Below are positions 17,051 to 25,814 of a stretch of 64,000 nt of DNA, piece after piece (the stretch's first letter is position 1; each line of letters begins with the position of its first letter). The notes under the pieces were generated by a model. The model was not told where the DNA came from. It worked only from the letters and a program-made list of their open reading frames with translations, and searched no databases. This DNA comes from Victivallaceae bacterium (lineage in GTDB: Bacteria; Verrucomicrobiota; Lentisphaeria; Victivallales; Victivallaceae). Made by a program: the position numbers and the translations under genes. The DNA is taken from assembly GCA_028709805.1 (NCBI GenBank), contig JAQUTL010000010.1, forward strand, positions 17,284-81,283, in the 5' to 3' direction.

Positions 17051-18313
17051 CTAACCCGAAAGTTTATCCACCAGAGAGATCAGCGGCAGGAACATGGCGA
17101 TGACGATCACACCGACCATGCCGCCCATCACGATGATCAGCAGCGGCTCAATCAGCGAAGTCAGAGCGTTGACCGCGTTGTCCACCTCCTCGTCATAGGT
17201 GTCGGCAATCTTTTCAAGCATGTCCGGCAGCCGGCCGGTTTCCTCACCGACCTCGATCATACTGATCACCATCTGCGGGAACACGTTGGTAACGCTCAGC
17301 GGAGCGGCGATACCCTCACCCTCCTTCACCGCGTCGTGCACCTTCTGAACCGCGTTGGCCACCACCTCGTTGCCGGATGTGTCGCGGACGATGTTCAGCG
17401 CGGTAAGCACCGGCACACCGGCCGACATCAGCGTGCCGAGCGTACGGGCGAACCGCGAAATGCTGCCCTTGGACACGATCGGCCCGAACAGCGGCATCCG
17501 GTATTTAAGAAAGTCGAACCCGAATTTGCCGTATTTCGTCCGGTTGGCAATCTTGACGAACACGATTAGCGACACCAGCATGATCGCCATCGTCGGCAGG
17601 TTGTGCTGGAGATAGTTGCTTATGTCGATGACGGTTTCGGTCAGCGCCGGCAACCCCTGGCCGGGCGTCAGGTCACGGAAAATATCCCGGAATTTCGGCA
17701 CGATCGCCACCATCAGGAACACCATGATGCCGCCGGCGATGATGAGCACCGCGATCGGGTAGATCATGGCCGACTTGATTTTGCCGATGATTCTGGCGTT
17801 CTTTTCCATGAAGAACGCCAGACGGCTCAGAATGGTTTCCATCGCGCCGGCCGCTTCGCCGGCTTTGACCATGTTGAGATACAGCTTGTCAAACGTCCGG
17901 GGGTGCTTCGTCAACGCCTCGGAAAAAGTGGCGCCTTCCTCCACACTGTCCGCCACGTTGCCAAGCACCCGCTTCACGTTCATGCGTTTGTTCTGGCGCT
18001 CCAGCGTCCGCAGCGACCGGATCAGCGGCAGCCCCGCCTCCAGCAGCGTGGCCAGCTGCCGGGTCACCACCATCAGGTCTTTCCTCTTTATTTTATTCGG
18101 ACCGAGGCTCAGATTCATGGCGCCGCGGCTTTCCGCCGCGGTTTTGTTCTTGGTGCGCTTGGCGAGCTTGTCTTTCAGCTCTGATCGCACCGTGGTCGGG
18201 AAAAGGCCTCGCTTGCGAAGTTCCACGGCCGCCATGTCCTCGGTGGTGGCCTGGATCTTGCCTTTCAGCTCCTTACCCGCCGTGTCAAGCGCGGTGTATA
18301 CATAGGTTGCCAT
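17051..18313 (-). CDS. pilC: Type IV pilus / type II secretion inner-membrane platform protein PilC (GspF)
   Basis: 420 residues. It starts MATYVYTALDTAGKELKGKIQATTEDMA, typical for PilC/GspF, then has two T2SSF domains (about 85-205 and 288-410), each with a hydrophobic segment, for example MIYPIAVLIIAGGIMVFLMVAIVP and LIEPLLIIVMGGMVGVIVIAMFLP. The motif LRTLERQNKRMNVKRVLGNV and the paired FARTLGTLMSAGVPVLTAL are conserved in the family. It forms the membrane platform turned by the PilB and PilT motors, encoded immediately upstream. It lies in the operon pilB2-pilB1-pilT-pilC-manC. Confidence 0.96.
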   Translation of the reverse strand: MATYVYTALDTAGKELKGKIQATTEDMAAVELRKRGLFPTTVRSELKDKLAKRTKNKTAAESRGAMNLSLGPNKIKRKDLMVVTRQLATLLEAGLPLIRSLRTLERQNKRMNVKRVLGNVADSVEEGATFSEALTKHPRTFDKLYLNMVKAGEAAGAMETILSRLAFFMEKNARIIGKIKSAMIYPIAVLIIAGGIMVFLMVAIVPKFRDIFRDLTPGQGLPALTETVIDISNYLQHNLPTMAIMLVSLIVFVKIANRTKYGKFGFDFLKYRMPLFGPIVSKGSISRFARTLGTLMSAGVPVLTALNIVRDTSGNEVVANAVQKVHDAVKEGEGIAAPLSVTNVFPQMVISMIEVGEETGRLPDMLEKIADTYDEEVDNAVNALTSLIEPLLIIVMGGMVGVIVIAMFLPLISLVDKLSG

Positions 18314-18337
18314 GCGGTTTTTCCTTTATATGATTGC

Positions 18338-19432
18338 TTATTTCAATGCGTTTTCCAGCATGCCGTCAAGCTGCATCTGCTTGAGCTTTTCCAGAATCGA
18401 CTCCTCGTCCTGACACTTGGTGATCAGTTCGCCGTAGGTGATCCGCCCCTTGGCGTAAAGGTCGATCAGATAGCTGTCAAGCGTGTACATGCCCCACTTG
18501 GCGCCGGTCTGCAGTTCGCTGGTGATTCGGAAAGTCTTGTTGTCCCGGATCAGCGCCTGAATACTCGGAGTCGAGATCATGACTTCAAATCCGGCGATAC
18601 GGCCAGGTTTGTCGCCGCGATGGAGCAAAACCTGACTGATCACCGCCACCAGCGAAGACGCCAGCTGGGTGCGGATCTGCTGCTGCTGGTTGGTCGGAAA
18701 CGCGTCGACGATACGGTCCACCGTCCGCGCCGCTCCGGTGGTGTGCAGAGTGCCGAACACCAGGTGACCGGTTTCGGCGGCGGTAACGGCCGCTTCCATG
18801 GTCTCAAGGTCGCGCATTTCACCGACCAGAATCACGTCCGGGTCCTGACGCAGCGCGCGCCGCAGCGCCTCTTTGAAACTGGTGGTGTCGGCGCCGATTT
18901 CACGCTGGATCACCACGCTCTTCTTGTGATTATGGTAGAATTCGATCGGGTCTTCGATCGTGATGATGTGGCAGGCCCGCTCCTGATTGATGATGTCGAT
19001 CATCGTGGCCAGCGTGGTTGATTTTCCAGAACCGGTCGGCCCGGTGACCAGCACCAGCCCGCGCGGACGGTAGAGCAAGTCGCGGATGCGGTCACCCAGT
19101 CCGATCTGTTCGAGCGTCATCAGCTTGTTCGGAATCTGACGCAGAACCGTGCCGTAAAACCCTTTCTGCTTGAACGCACTCACACGGAAACGGGCCTGGT
19201 CGCCAAAAGCAAAACCGAGGTCAACCGTACCCACCGCCTGAATCTGCTGCAGATGCGCGTCCGAACAGATCGCCTTGATCAGCCGCTCCGTGTCCTGCGG
19301 AGTAAGACACGGCAAATCAAGCGGAGTGATTTCGCCGTGCAGACGCACCAGCGGCGGCGCGCCCACTTCAATATGCAAGTCGCTGACGCCTTCGTCAACC
19401 ACCAGCTGAAGCAAATCAGTCATTTCAATCAT
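18338..19432 (-). CDS. pilT: Twitching motility ATPase PilT
   Basis: 364 residues. N-terminal domain [25 protein letters not shown], Walker [19 protein letters not shown], Asp box [10 protein letters not shown], Walker [16 protein letters not shown], His box [16 protein letters not shown] and the PilT-specific [12 protein letters not shown] near the C-terminus. PilT powers pilus retraction. Its presence argues that the system makes retractable type IV pili and is not only a type II secretion apparatus. It sits 24 bases upstream of pilC and 24 bases after pilB1. Confidence 0.96.
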   Translation of the reverse strand: MIEMTDLLQLVVDEGVSDLHIEVGAPPLVRLHGEITPLDLPCLTPQDTERLIKAICSDAHLQQIQAVGTVDLGFAFGDQARFRVSAFKQKGFYGTVLRQIPNKLMTLEQIGLGDRIRDLLYRPRGLVLVTGPTGSGKSTTLATMIDIINQERACHIITIEDPIEFYHNHKKSVVIQREIGADTTSFKEALRRALRQDPDVILVGEMRDLETMEAAVTAAETGHLVFGTLHTTGAARTVDRIVDAFPTNQQQQIRTQLASSLVAVISQVLLHRGDKPGRIAGFEVMISTPSIQALIRDNKTFRITSELQTGAKWGMYTLDSYLIDLYAKGRITYGELITKCQDEESILEKLKQMQLDGMLENALK

Positions 19433-19456
19433 AGCTTATATCCTCAGAAGTTGATT

Positions 19457-21136
19457 TTAAGTATAACGCAGGACCTCGTCCACCGAGGTCTCGCCGTTTA
19501 AAATGGCCATAAGACCGTCCTCTCGAACGGTGGTCATGCCGTTTTCGCGCGCCTTGGCCTGAATCGCTCCGGACGGCGCGTTGGAGGAGATCAATTCCAC
19601 GATTTCTGGAGTGATGACCAGAAGTTCGGTGATCGCCTTCCGCCCCTTGTACCCGGTGTGATTGCAGACCGGACAACCGCGACCGTAATAGAATTTACGG
19701 TTGCCGAGGTCGGCGCGATCCAGATCGAGACGGGCCAGCTCCTCGTCATTCGGCACATAGGCGGTCTTGCAGTTCGGGCAGACGCGCCGAATCAGCCGCT
19801 GCGCCAGCACGCCGACCAGACTTGAGCAGACCAGGAACGGCTCCACGCCCATATCCACCAGTCGGGTGATCGCGCCGGCGGCGTCGTTGGTGTGCAGCGT
19901 GCTGAACACAAAGTGACCGGTGAGCGACGCTTCGATGGCGGTCTGCGCCGTCTCGAAGTCGCGGATCTCACCGACGAGGATGCGGTCGGGGTCCTGACGC
20001 AGGAACGCACGCAGCGCCCGGTGGAAAGTCATACCCACCGCATCGTTGATCGGCACCTGAATCAGTCCTTCAATGTCGTACTCCACCGGGTCTTCGGCGG
20101 TCAGCAGTTTGTCGCCGATCACGTTGATCTCGCTCAGCGCCGAATACAAAGTGGTGGTCTTGCCCGAACCCGTCGGCCCGGTGACCAGCAGAATCCCGTT
20201 CGGCAGATGGATCATCTCGCGCAGTTTTTCCAGCACCGTGGTGTTGATTCCAAGCGAGTCAAGCTGCAGATTGACCACTGTGCGGTCAAGCACGCGGAGC
20301 ACCACCGATTCGCCGTGGGTGGTCGGCAGACAGGAGACTCGCAGGTCCACCGGCCGGCCGGCGTAGCGTTTCTGAATTCGGCCGTCCTGCGGAATGCGGC
20401 GCTCGGCAATGTCGAGGTTGCTGAGAATTTTAATACGGCTGATGATGGCCGAAGCCAGCGTCAGCGGCGGCGGCGGCATCTCGTACAGCGCGCCGTCCAC
20501 CCGGTAACGGATGCGGAACTCCTTTTCAAACGGCTCGAAGTGAATGTCCGACGCCTTGTCCTTGATCGCCTGACTGATTACCGCGTCCACATACTTCACG
20601 ATCGGCGCTTCGCTGGCGGCACTCAGATCAACATCTTCCAGTCCGGTGTTCTTGTCCTCATTTTTAAGCACCTCCAACACGTCGCGCACCGTGCTCATGT
20701 CCGGCGGATAATATTTTTCGATCGCGGTGTCGATCTGCTCCGGCGGCGCCACCAGCGGAATGATGTCCGTACCCTGAATGAAGCGCAGATCGTCATGAAT
20801 CTGATAATTGAGCGGCTCGCGCAACGCCACCCGCAAAATGCCGTCGGAAAACTCCACCGGAATCGCGCCGTAGGTGCGGGCGGTGTCCGGCGTCATCAGC
20901 GCAATGGTTTCGCCGGTGATCACGATGTTCTCGAGGTCTACCACCTCGGTATTGAGGCTGCCGGCGATCAGCCGCATCAGCTCCGTTTCGCTGGTGTGGC
21001 CGAAATCCACCACCACCTCGAAGAGGCTCTTGCCCGAACGGGACTGTTCCTCCTCCATCTCGTTTAACTGCGCATCGGTCGCAATCCCCTCCTGAAGAAG
21101 CAGATCACGCAGCGCCTGGCTGGCGGTATCGAGCAT
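19457..21136 (-). CDS. pilB: PilB/GspE-type extension ATPase, copy 1
   Basis: 559 residues. An N-terminal MshEN-type region (about 1-150) is followed by the N2 domain (SDIHFEPFEKEFRIRYRVDGALYE), Walker [18 protein letters not shown], Asp box AEDPVEYDIEGLIQV, Walker B QDPDRILVGEIRDFET, His box FSTLHTNDAAGAITRL and a tetracysteine zinc finger (CPNC...CPVCNHTGYKGR). It assembles pilins by driving PilC. The companion paralogue lies directly upstream. All catalytic motifs are canonical in this copy, so it is the better candidate for the main extension motor. Confidence 0.95.
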   Translation of the reverse strand: MLDTASQALRDLLLQEGIATDAQLNEMEEEQSRSGKSLFEVVVDFGHTSETELMRLIAGSLNTEVVDLENIVITGETIALMTPDTARTYGAIPVEFSDGILRVALREPLNYQIHDDLRFIQGTDIIPLVAPPEQIDTAIEKYYPPDMSTVRDVLEVLKNEDKNTGLEDVDLSAASEAPIVKYVDAVISQAIKDKASDIHFEPFEKEFRIRYRVDGALYEMPPPPLTLASAIISRIKILSNLDIAERRIPQDGRIQKRYAGRPVDLRVSCLPTTHGESVVLRVLDRTVVNLQLDSLGINTTVLEKLREMIHLPNGILLVTGPTGSGKTTTLYSALSEINVIGDKLLTAEDPVEYDIEGLIQVPINDAVGMTFHRALRAFLRQDPDRILVGEIRDFETAQTAIEASLTGHFVFSTLHTNDAAGAITRLVDMGVEPFLVCSSLVGVLAQRLIRRVCPNCKTAYVPNDEELARLDLDRADLGNRKFYYGRGCPVCNHTGYKGRKAITELLVITPEIVELISSNAPSGAIQAKARENGMTTVREDGLMAILNGETSVDEVLRYT

Positions 21137-21169
21137 AATATTTGTCCTATGTTAAAACTTTTTTCGTCC

Positions 21170-22900
21170 TTATTCTTCGTCCATCATGGTTACCCGGATG
21201 ACCTCTTCCAGCGTGGAAATGCCGGCCTCGGCCTTGCGGATGGCGTCATCGCGCAGGGTGCGCATGCCGTTGCGTCTTGCGGCGTCGCGGATGGCGGCGG
21301 CCGGCTGGTTGCTGAAAATCAATGCGCCGATGTCCGGCGTGATGGTGAAAATTTCATAGATGCCGATACGTCCTTTGTACCCGGTGTGGCCGCAGCGTTC
21401 GCAGCCGCGACCTTTGTAAAATTTGCGGGTTTCGGCGTAATCGGCGGAAAGTCCGAGCAGCCGCATTTCCATTGCGGTAGGCCGCACCTCTTCCATACAA
21501 TACTTGCAGACCCGGCGCAGCAGCCGCTGAGCCATGACCGCACGCACCGAGGAGGCGACCAGAAACGGCTGTACGCCCATATCGATGAGTCGGGTGATTG
21601 CGCCCGGAGCGTCGTTGGTGTGCAGTGTGCTGAACACCAAGTGGCCGGTAAGCGCGGCGTTGATGGCGATCTCGGCGGTTTCCAAGTCTCGAATTTCACC
21701 GACCATGATGATGTTTGGCGCCTGACGCAGCATGGAGCGCAGCGCCGCGGCGAACGTCATGTCCACCGTCCGGTCCACCTGAACCTGATTGATTCCGGGC
21801 AGCAGGTATTCCACCGGGTCCTCGACGGTGATGATCTTGCGTGCCACGGTGTTGATTGAGTTCAGGAATGCGTAAAGACTGGTGGTTTTACCCGAACCGG
21901 TCGGCCCGGTGACCAGGAAAATGCCGTCAGGATAGTTGATGATGCGCTGGACAACCTCCAGGTCGTCGGCGAAGAAGCCAAGTTTCGGAATGTCAAGCTG
22001 GATGCTCGCCTTGTCAAGGATACGCATGACGATTGATTCGCCGTGAGTGGTCGGGATGTCGGAAACACGGAGGTCCAGCTCTTTGTCTCCAATGGCGATC
22101 TGGATTCGGCCGTCCTGCGGAATGCGTTTTTCGGTGATGTCCATACGGGCCATGATTTTGAGCCGACTGGTAAGGCTGGCCTGAAGGAACTTCGGCGGCG
22201 ACTCCATCTTGTGCAACACTCCGTCGATGCGGTAGCGGATGCGGTAGTCTTTTTCCATCGGCTCAAGGTGAATATCGGAGGCGCGCAGATTGTGCGCTTC
22301 GGAGATGATCAGGGAGATCAGACGGCCGACCGAGGCTTCATCGTCGCTGTACACCTCTTTGGTTCCGGCCAGAGCGCCGATTTCGCCTTTGCCTGAAGCG
22401 GCGTTGCCGGCGGTGTCCAGTCCGTCCATGAATTTGGACATGGTTTCGGCCAGCGTGTGGTAGTGACGGTCGATGATCCGCTGAATCTGCCCGGCGGGGG
22501 CGATGACGGCGTCGACGTCGTGACCGAGCAGGTAACGGAGGGCGTCGATGGTGTCCATATCGGTTGGATCGCTCATTGCCACGGTCAGCGTGTCATCGTG
22601 TTTCATCACCGGAACCACGTTGTAAGTGCTCACGATGTCCGGGGTGAGCGAGGCGAGAACTTCTTCCGGAATATCATAGTTGTTGAGATCGATGATCTCC
22701 ATGCCGTACTCGTTGGCGAGCAGCTGGAGATAGACGTCCTCCGGGACGTAATTGAGCAGTTTTATCGCGTCCACCGCGTCCATATGCTGCTCTTCATTGG
22801 AATGGTTTTTCGCATATTCGACTGCGTTATCGGCCTGTTCCTTGGTCAACAGCCCGTTTTCCATCAGCAGTTCGAGAATGTAGCGGTTGTCTCTGGCCAC
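21170..22900 (-). CDS. PilB/GspE-type extension ATPase, copy 2
   Basis: 576 residues, same layout as the next gene: N-terminal MshEN-like domain (YILELLMENGLLTKEQADNAV), N2 domain (SDIHLEPMEKDYRIRYRIDGVLHKM), Walker [17 protein letters not shown], Asp box VEDPVEYLLPGINQV, His box FSTLHTNDAPGAITRL and zinc Cys pairs (CKYCMEEV...CERCGHTGYKGR). Before Walker B it reads LRQAPNIIMVGEIRD; the usual acidic RQDPD is replaced by RQAPN. It is the first gene of the long minus-strand operon. Two adjacent GspE-like motors with different linkers suggest two pilus or secretion functions, or a hetero-oligomeric motor. Confidence 0.94.
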   Translation of the reverse strand: MARDNRYILELLMENGLLTKEQADNAVEYAKNHSNEEQHMDAVDAIKLLNYVPEDVYLQLLANEYGMEIIDLNNYDIPEEVLASLTPDIVSTYNVVPVMKHDDTLTVAMSDPTDMDTIDALRYLLGHDVDAVIAPAGQIQRIIDRHYHTLAETMSKFMDGLDTAGNAASGKGEIGALAGTKEVYSDDEASVGRLISLIISEAHNLRASDIHLEPMEKDYRIRYRIDGVLHKMESPPKFLQASLTSRLKIMARMDITEKRIPQDGRIQIAIGDKELDLRVSDIPTTHGESIVMRILDKASIQLDIPKLGFFADDLEVVQRIINYPDGIFLVTGPTGSGKTTSLYAFLNSINTVARKIITVEDPVEYLLPGINQVQVDRTVDMTFAAALRSMLRQAPNIIMVGEIRDLETAEIAINAALTGHLVFSTLHTNDAPGAITRLIDMGVQPFLVASSVRAVMAQRLLRRVCKYCMEEVRPTAMEMRLLGLSADYAETRKFYKGRGCERCGHTGYKGRIGIYEIFTITPDIGALIFSNQPAAAIRDAARRNGMRTLRDDAIRKAEAGISTLEEVIRVTMMDEE

Positions 22901-22999
22901 GTTATTTCTCCATGGTGGGTTGGTCGTTCTATAAGTACAAAGAAAACATTAACGTTTTTCTGCAAAATTTCAAGCGCTGATGATGTAAAAAACGATTTT

Positions 23000-24391
23000 T
23001 TATGGCTTTATGGCGTTTACCAGCGTTTCAAGCCGGAGCAGCGCGTCGGGCAAAGTCGAGAACTCGCCGTCAAGCTGGGCCTGATAGCAGGCGGCGGTCA
23101 GCCGACCGACTTCCGGTCCCGGCGGGACACCGAGGGCGAGAACATGGCGCCCCATTATCAGCGGCTTCGGTGCTCCGGCGGCGATTTCAAGTTCGCGGAT
23201 TTTTTTGTTGAACCATTCGATTGGTTCGCGGTCCGGCGGCAGCGGAGGGCGCCCGGCCGAGTCAGCCAGAGCCACTTTCGCCAGCAGGTCGCACCGGGCG
23301 ACCCGCACAGCGAGATGGCGGAAGGCGCGGTCGCCGGCGTGGTTGTAAAAATAGCTGTAAGGTTTTAGGTGATTTTCCACCAGCGGAAGAACATCGCGAG
23401 CGATGGACGCATCGCGGAAAAGACGCGTCAGGAAGCGGCCGGCCGGCGCGGAACCGGACTCCTCGTGCCCCTTGCTGGTGATGCGGCCGTCCGGCTCGAA
23501 AACGGTGGTTGACGGCTTGCCAAAATCATGACAGAGAACTGATAACATAAAAATAAGATTATCGCGGTCTGCGGCGGCGCAGCGCATTGTTGCGGCGGCG
23601 TCCAGACAATGCAGAGTATGGGTCCACACGTCGCCTTCCGGATGCCATTTGCGATATTGTTCACATCCTATTAAATATTTTAATTCAGGATAAAAATCTA
23701 CCCACCCGGAAACGCGCAGAAAATTCAATCCGAGCGACGGCTCCGCCCCCTTCAGCAGCAGTTTTTTCCACTCCTCCCCGACACGTTCCACCGGCAGGTT
23801 CTCCGGCGTCATTTTCCGGCATTCCGCAACCAGTTCCGGCGCCGGAACAAACCGGAATCTGGCCAGAAACTGCATGGCGCGCAACACCCGGAGCGGGTCT
23901 TCGGAAAAGTGACCGCCCACCTGCCGCAGCACGCCGGCGCGCAGGTCGCGTTGTCCGTCGTGCGGGTCCTCGATTTTTCCGGCGGAAAGGTCATACATGA
24001 TCGCATTGACGGTGAAATCGCGCCGCGCCGCCGCCTCGGAAAGTGTCAGCGACGGATCGAAGTCCATCAGAAATCCGCGATGTCCGGTTCCGGTTTTGTT
24101 TTCGCGCCGGGGGATGGCCACGTCAACGTCGACGCCGGAGAGTTTGACCACGCCGAAGCTGGACCCGACCAGATTGAGTTTGAACTCCGTTTCCAGCGCC
24201 GCGGTCAACCTGTCCGGCGACAGCCCGAACACCTCAACGTCCAGATCGTGCGACGGCGTACCGGTCAGCGCGTCGCGCACCGCGCCGCCGACCAGATAGG
24301 CGTTGCCGCCGGCGCACTTCACCAAATCAGCCACTTTTCTCACCGCCTCCGCCGCAGCGCGGTCGGCGGCGTTGTCCAACAGGTCAGACAT
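23000..24391 (-). CDS. CCA tRNA nucleotidyltransferase / poly(A) polymerase family protein with HD domain
   Basis: 463 residues. The head has the class II nucleotidyltransferase signature YLVGGAVRDALTGTPSHDLDVEVFG, the RRDFTVNAIMYD motif and DPLRVLRAMQFLARFRF with the template-like arginine. The C-terminal half has HPEGDVWTHTLHCLDAA and LSVLCHDFGKPSTT, an HD phosphohydrolase domain. The protein adds or repairs CCA ends of tRNA; all three tRNAs in this window encode CCA, so repair is the likely role. HD-containing members often have 2',3'-cyclic phosphodiesterase activity. The start overlaps the NUDIX gene stop by 8 bases. Confidence 0.92.
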   Translation of the reverse strand: MSDLLDNAADRAAAEAVRKVADLVKCAGGNAYLVGGAVRDALTGTPSHDLDVEVFGLSPDRLTAALETEFKLNLVGSSFGVVKLSGVDVDVAIPRRENKTGTGHRGFLMDFDPSLTLSEAAARRDFTVNAIMYDLSAGKIEDPHDGQRDLRAGVLRQVGGHFSEDPLRVLRAMQFLARFRFVPAPELVAECRKMTPENLPVERVGEEWKKLLLKGAEPSLGLNFLRVSGWVDFYPELKYLIGCEQYRKWHPEGDVWTHTLHCLDAAATMRCAAADRDNLIFMLSVLCHDFGKPSTTVFEPDGRITSKGHEESGSAPAGRFLTRLFRDASIARDVLPLVENHLKPYSYFYNHAGDRAFRHLAVRVARCDLLAKVALADSAGRPPLPPDREPIEWFNKKIRELEIAAGAPKPLIMGRHVLALGVPPGPEVGRLTAACYQAQLDGEFSTLPDALLRLETLVNAIKP

Positions 24392-24959
24392 GGAAGAATT
24401 CCTGCGCCATGGCGAAGATCAGCAGTTTTGAATCCACGCCGTCGCCGTCGGCGATGCGCCGCTTCAGAAATCCGGCCAGCTCCCCGATCTTCACGGCGAA
24501 CACCTCGATATTTTCGCTGTCTTCCTGACGGTTTTCCGGCATTCCTGCCTGATAATCGAAGTCATTGATCTCGATTATGGCAAAGACCGAGCTTTCGCCG
24601 CTCATTCCGGCCGACGAATACGCCGGCGGCGAACTGAAGCTCAGCAGTCCGGCGAATCCGGTCTCCTCCATCAGTTCCCGTTTTGCGGTTTCCTCCGGCG
24701 GCTCGCCCGGCTCGATGAGTCCGGCCGGAAATTCGACCACGTATTTACCGGTCGGCGGACGGAACTGCCGGGTCAGCAGCACCCGGTTCGACGGCATCAG
24801 ATGGCCGATTATCACCGCGGCGCCGTTGGTCTCCGGGCGGTCGGCGGCCTCCCAGACCCGGGCTCTGCCGCGTTCGTCGATAAATTCTATTTTGTTGAGT
24901 CCCAGAAATTTTCCGGCGGCGATTGCGGCCTTTCCGGTCACTATTGCGGTTTTGTTCAT
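24384..24959 (-). CDS. NUDIX hydrolase, ADP-ribose pyrophosphatase-like
   Basis: ATG 24959 (AAAGGCAAAT before it) is preferred to the track start and gives 191 residues. The NUDIX box GLIEPGEPPEETAKRELMEETGFAG is complete (GX5EX7REUXEEXGU). Flanking segments VLLTRQFRPPTGKYVVEFPAG and the acidic tail resemble the ADP-ribose/NudF branch, which hydrolyses ADP-ribose to AMP and ribose-5-phosphate. The exact nucleoside diphosphate substrate is not fixed by sequence. It overlaps the following tRNA nucleotidyltransferase gene, suggesting a two-gene operon. Confidence 0.9.
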   Translation of the reverse strand: MNKTAIVTGKAAIAAGKFLGLNKIEFIDERGRARVWEAADRPETNGAAVIIGHLMPSNRVLLTRQFRPPTGKYVVEFPAGLIEPGEPPEETAKRELMEETGFAGLLSFSSPPAYSSAGMSGESSVFAIIEINDFDYQAGMPENRQEDSENIEVFAVKIGELAGFLKRRIADGDGVDSKLLIFAMAQEFFHV

Positions 24960-25201
24960 ATTTGCCTTTCGTGCACTTGCTTTTATTTTTTTTCGTGCTA
25001 CAATATACACAGCGGAAGTTCTCCGCGCAAATTTTCCCCATAAACTTGACGGCAGAAAATAAAGTCATGTCCGCCAGCCGCGCCCGATGAGGCCCCGGAT
25101 GGCGGTATGTAAAGTTGACTCAAAACGATTGTAAATGGCTTCGTGGCACGGTTGCCGCCGTCAGCGTGCTTCGCCGGCCGATCCCGGTAATCCAGAAAAA
25201 A

Positions 25202-25795
25202 ATGTTCGGAAAAAAAATCAATGTCGCCGTCACCGGCGGAGTGGGATGCGGAAAAAGCACCGTGCTGAAATGGATGGCCGGCCACGGCTTTCCGGTGTTG
25301 AGTGCCGACGCCGTGTGTCACAAGGCGCTTGACCGCCCGGAAATCATCGGACGGTTGACAGAACGCTGGGGAAGGAACTGTCGGCTTGAATCCTCATCGG
25401 GCGTGGCGGCCGACCGCAAATGGATAGCCGGAAAGGTGTTCGGCGAACCCGGAGAACTTGAATATCTGACCTCCGTTCTGTACCCGGAGGTGCAGAGAAA
25501 ATTGGAGGATTTCTGCGCCGGAAAATGCGACGGCGCGGCGGATAACGTGAAATTCCGGGCGGCGGAGGTTCCGCTGCTTTTTGAAAGCGGCATGGAAAAA
25601 ATGTTTGACTTTACGGTCTGCGTCTGGTCTCCGGAGTGCCGCAGCGCCGGACTGTCCGGCCGGGCGGCGCTCCAGCTGCCGGTGGACCGGAAAATGGAAC
25701 TTGCCGATTTCGCACTGATAAACAATGCCGGTCTCGAACAGCTTTACCGCCAGTGCAGTATGCTGGCCGCTCAGCTTGAAAATATGGTTGTCTAA
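25202..25795 (+). CDS. coaE: Dephospho-CoA kinase
   Basis: ATG 25202 is preferred because [20 protein letters not shown] puts the P-loop at the usual place; the protein is then 197 residues. Other features are [15 protein letters not shown] (Asp of the DxD-like region), the LID-like [14 protein letters not shown] and [19 protein letters not shown], where CoaE has VPLLFE. It phosphorylates the 3'-OH of dephospho-CoA, the last CoA step. It ends 19 bases before rho. The ribosome binding site is weak, and the true start could be slightly different. Confidence 0.93.
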   Translation: MFGKKINVAVTGGVGCGKSTVLKWMAGHGFPVLSADAVCHKALDRPEIIGRLTERWGRNCRLESSSGVAADRKWIAGKVFGEPGELEYLTSVLYPEVQRKLEDFCAGKCDGAADNVKFRAAEVPLLFESGMEKMFDFTVCVWSPECRSAGLSGRAALQLPVDRKMELADFALINNAGLEQLYRQCSMLAAQLENMVV

Positions 25796-25814
25796 TCAAA
25801 AACAAGGAAAAAAT

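Noticed and set aside
16052-17569. 505-residue plus-strand ORF
   Set aside because: Antisense to manC and pilC; His/Arg-rich, no domain; a shadow.
19892-21067. 391-residue plus-strand ORF
   Set aside because: Antisense to pilB with very high Arg/His content.
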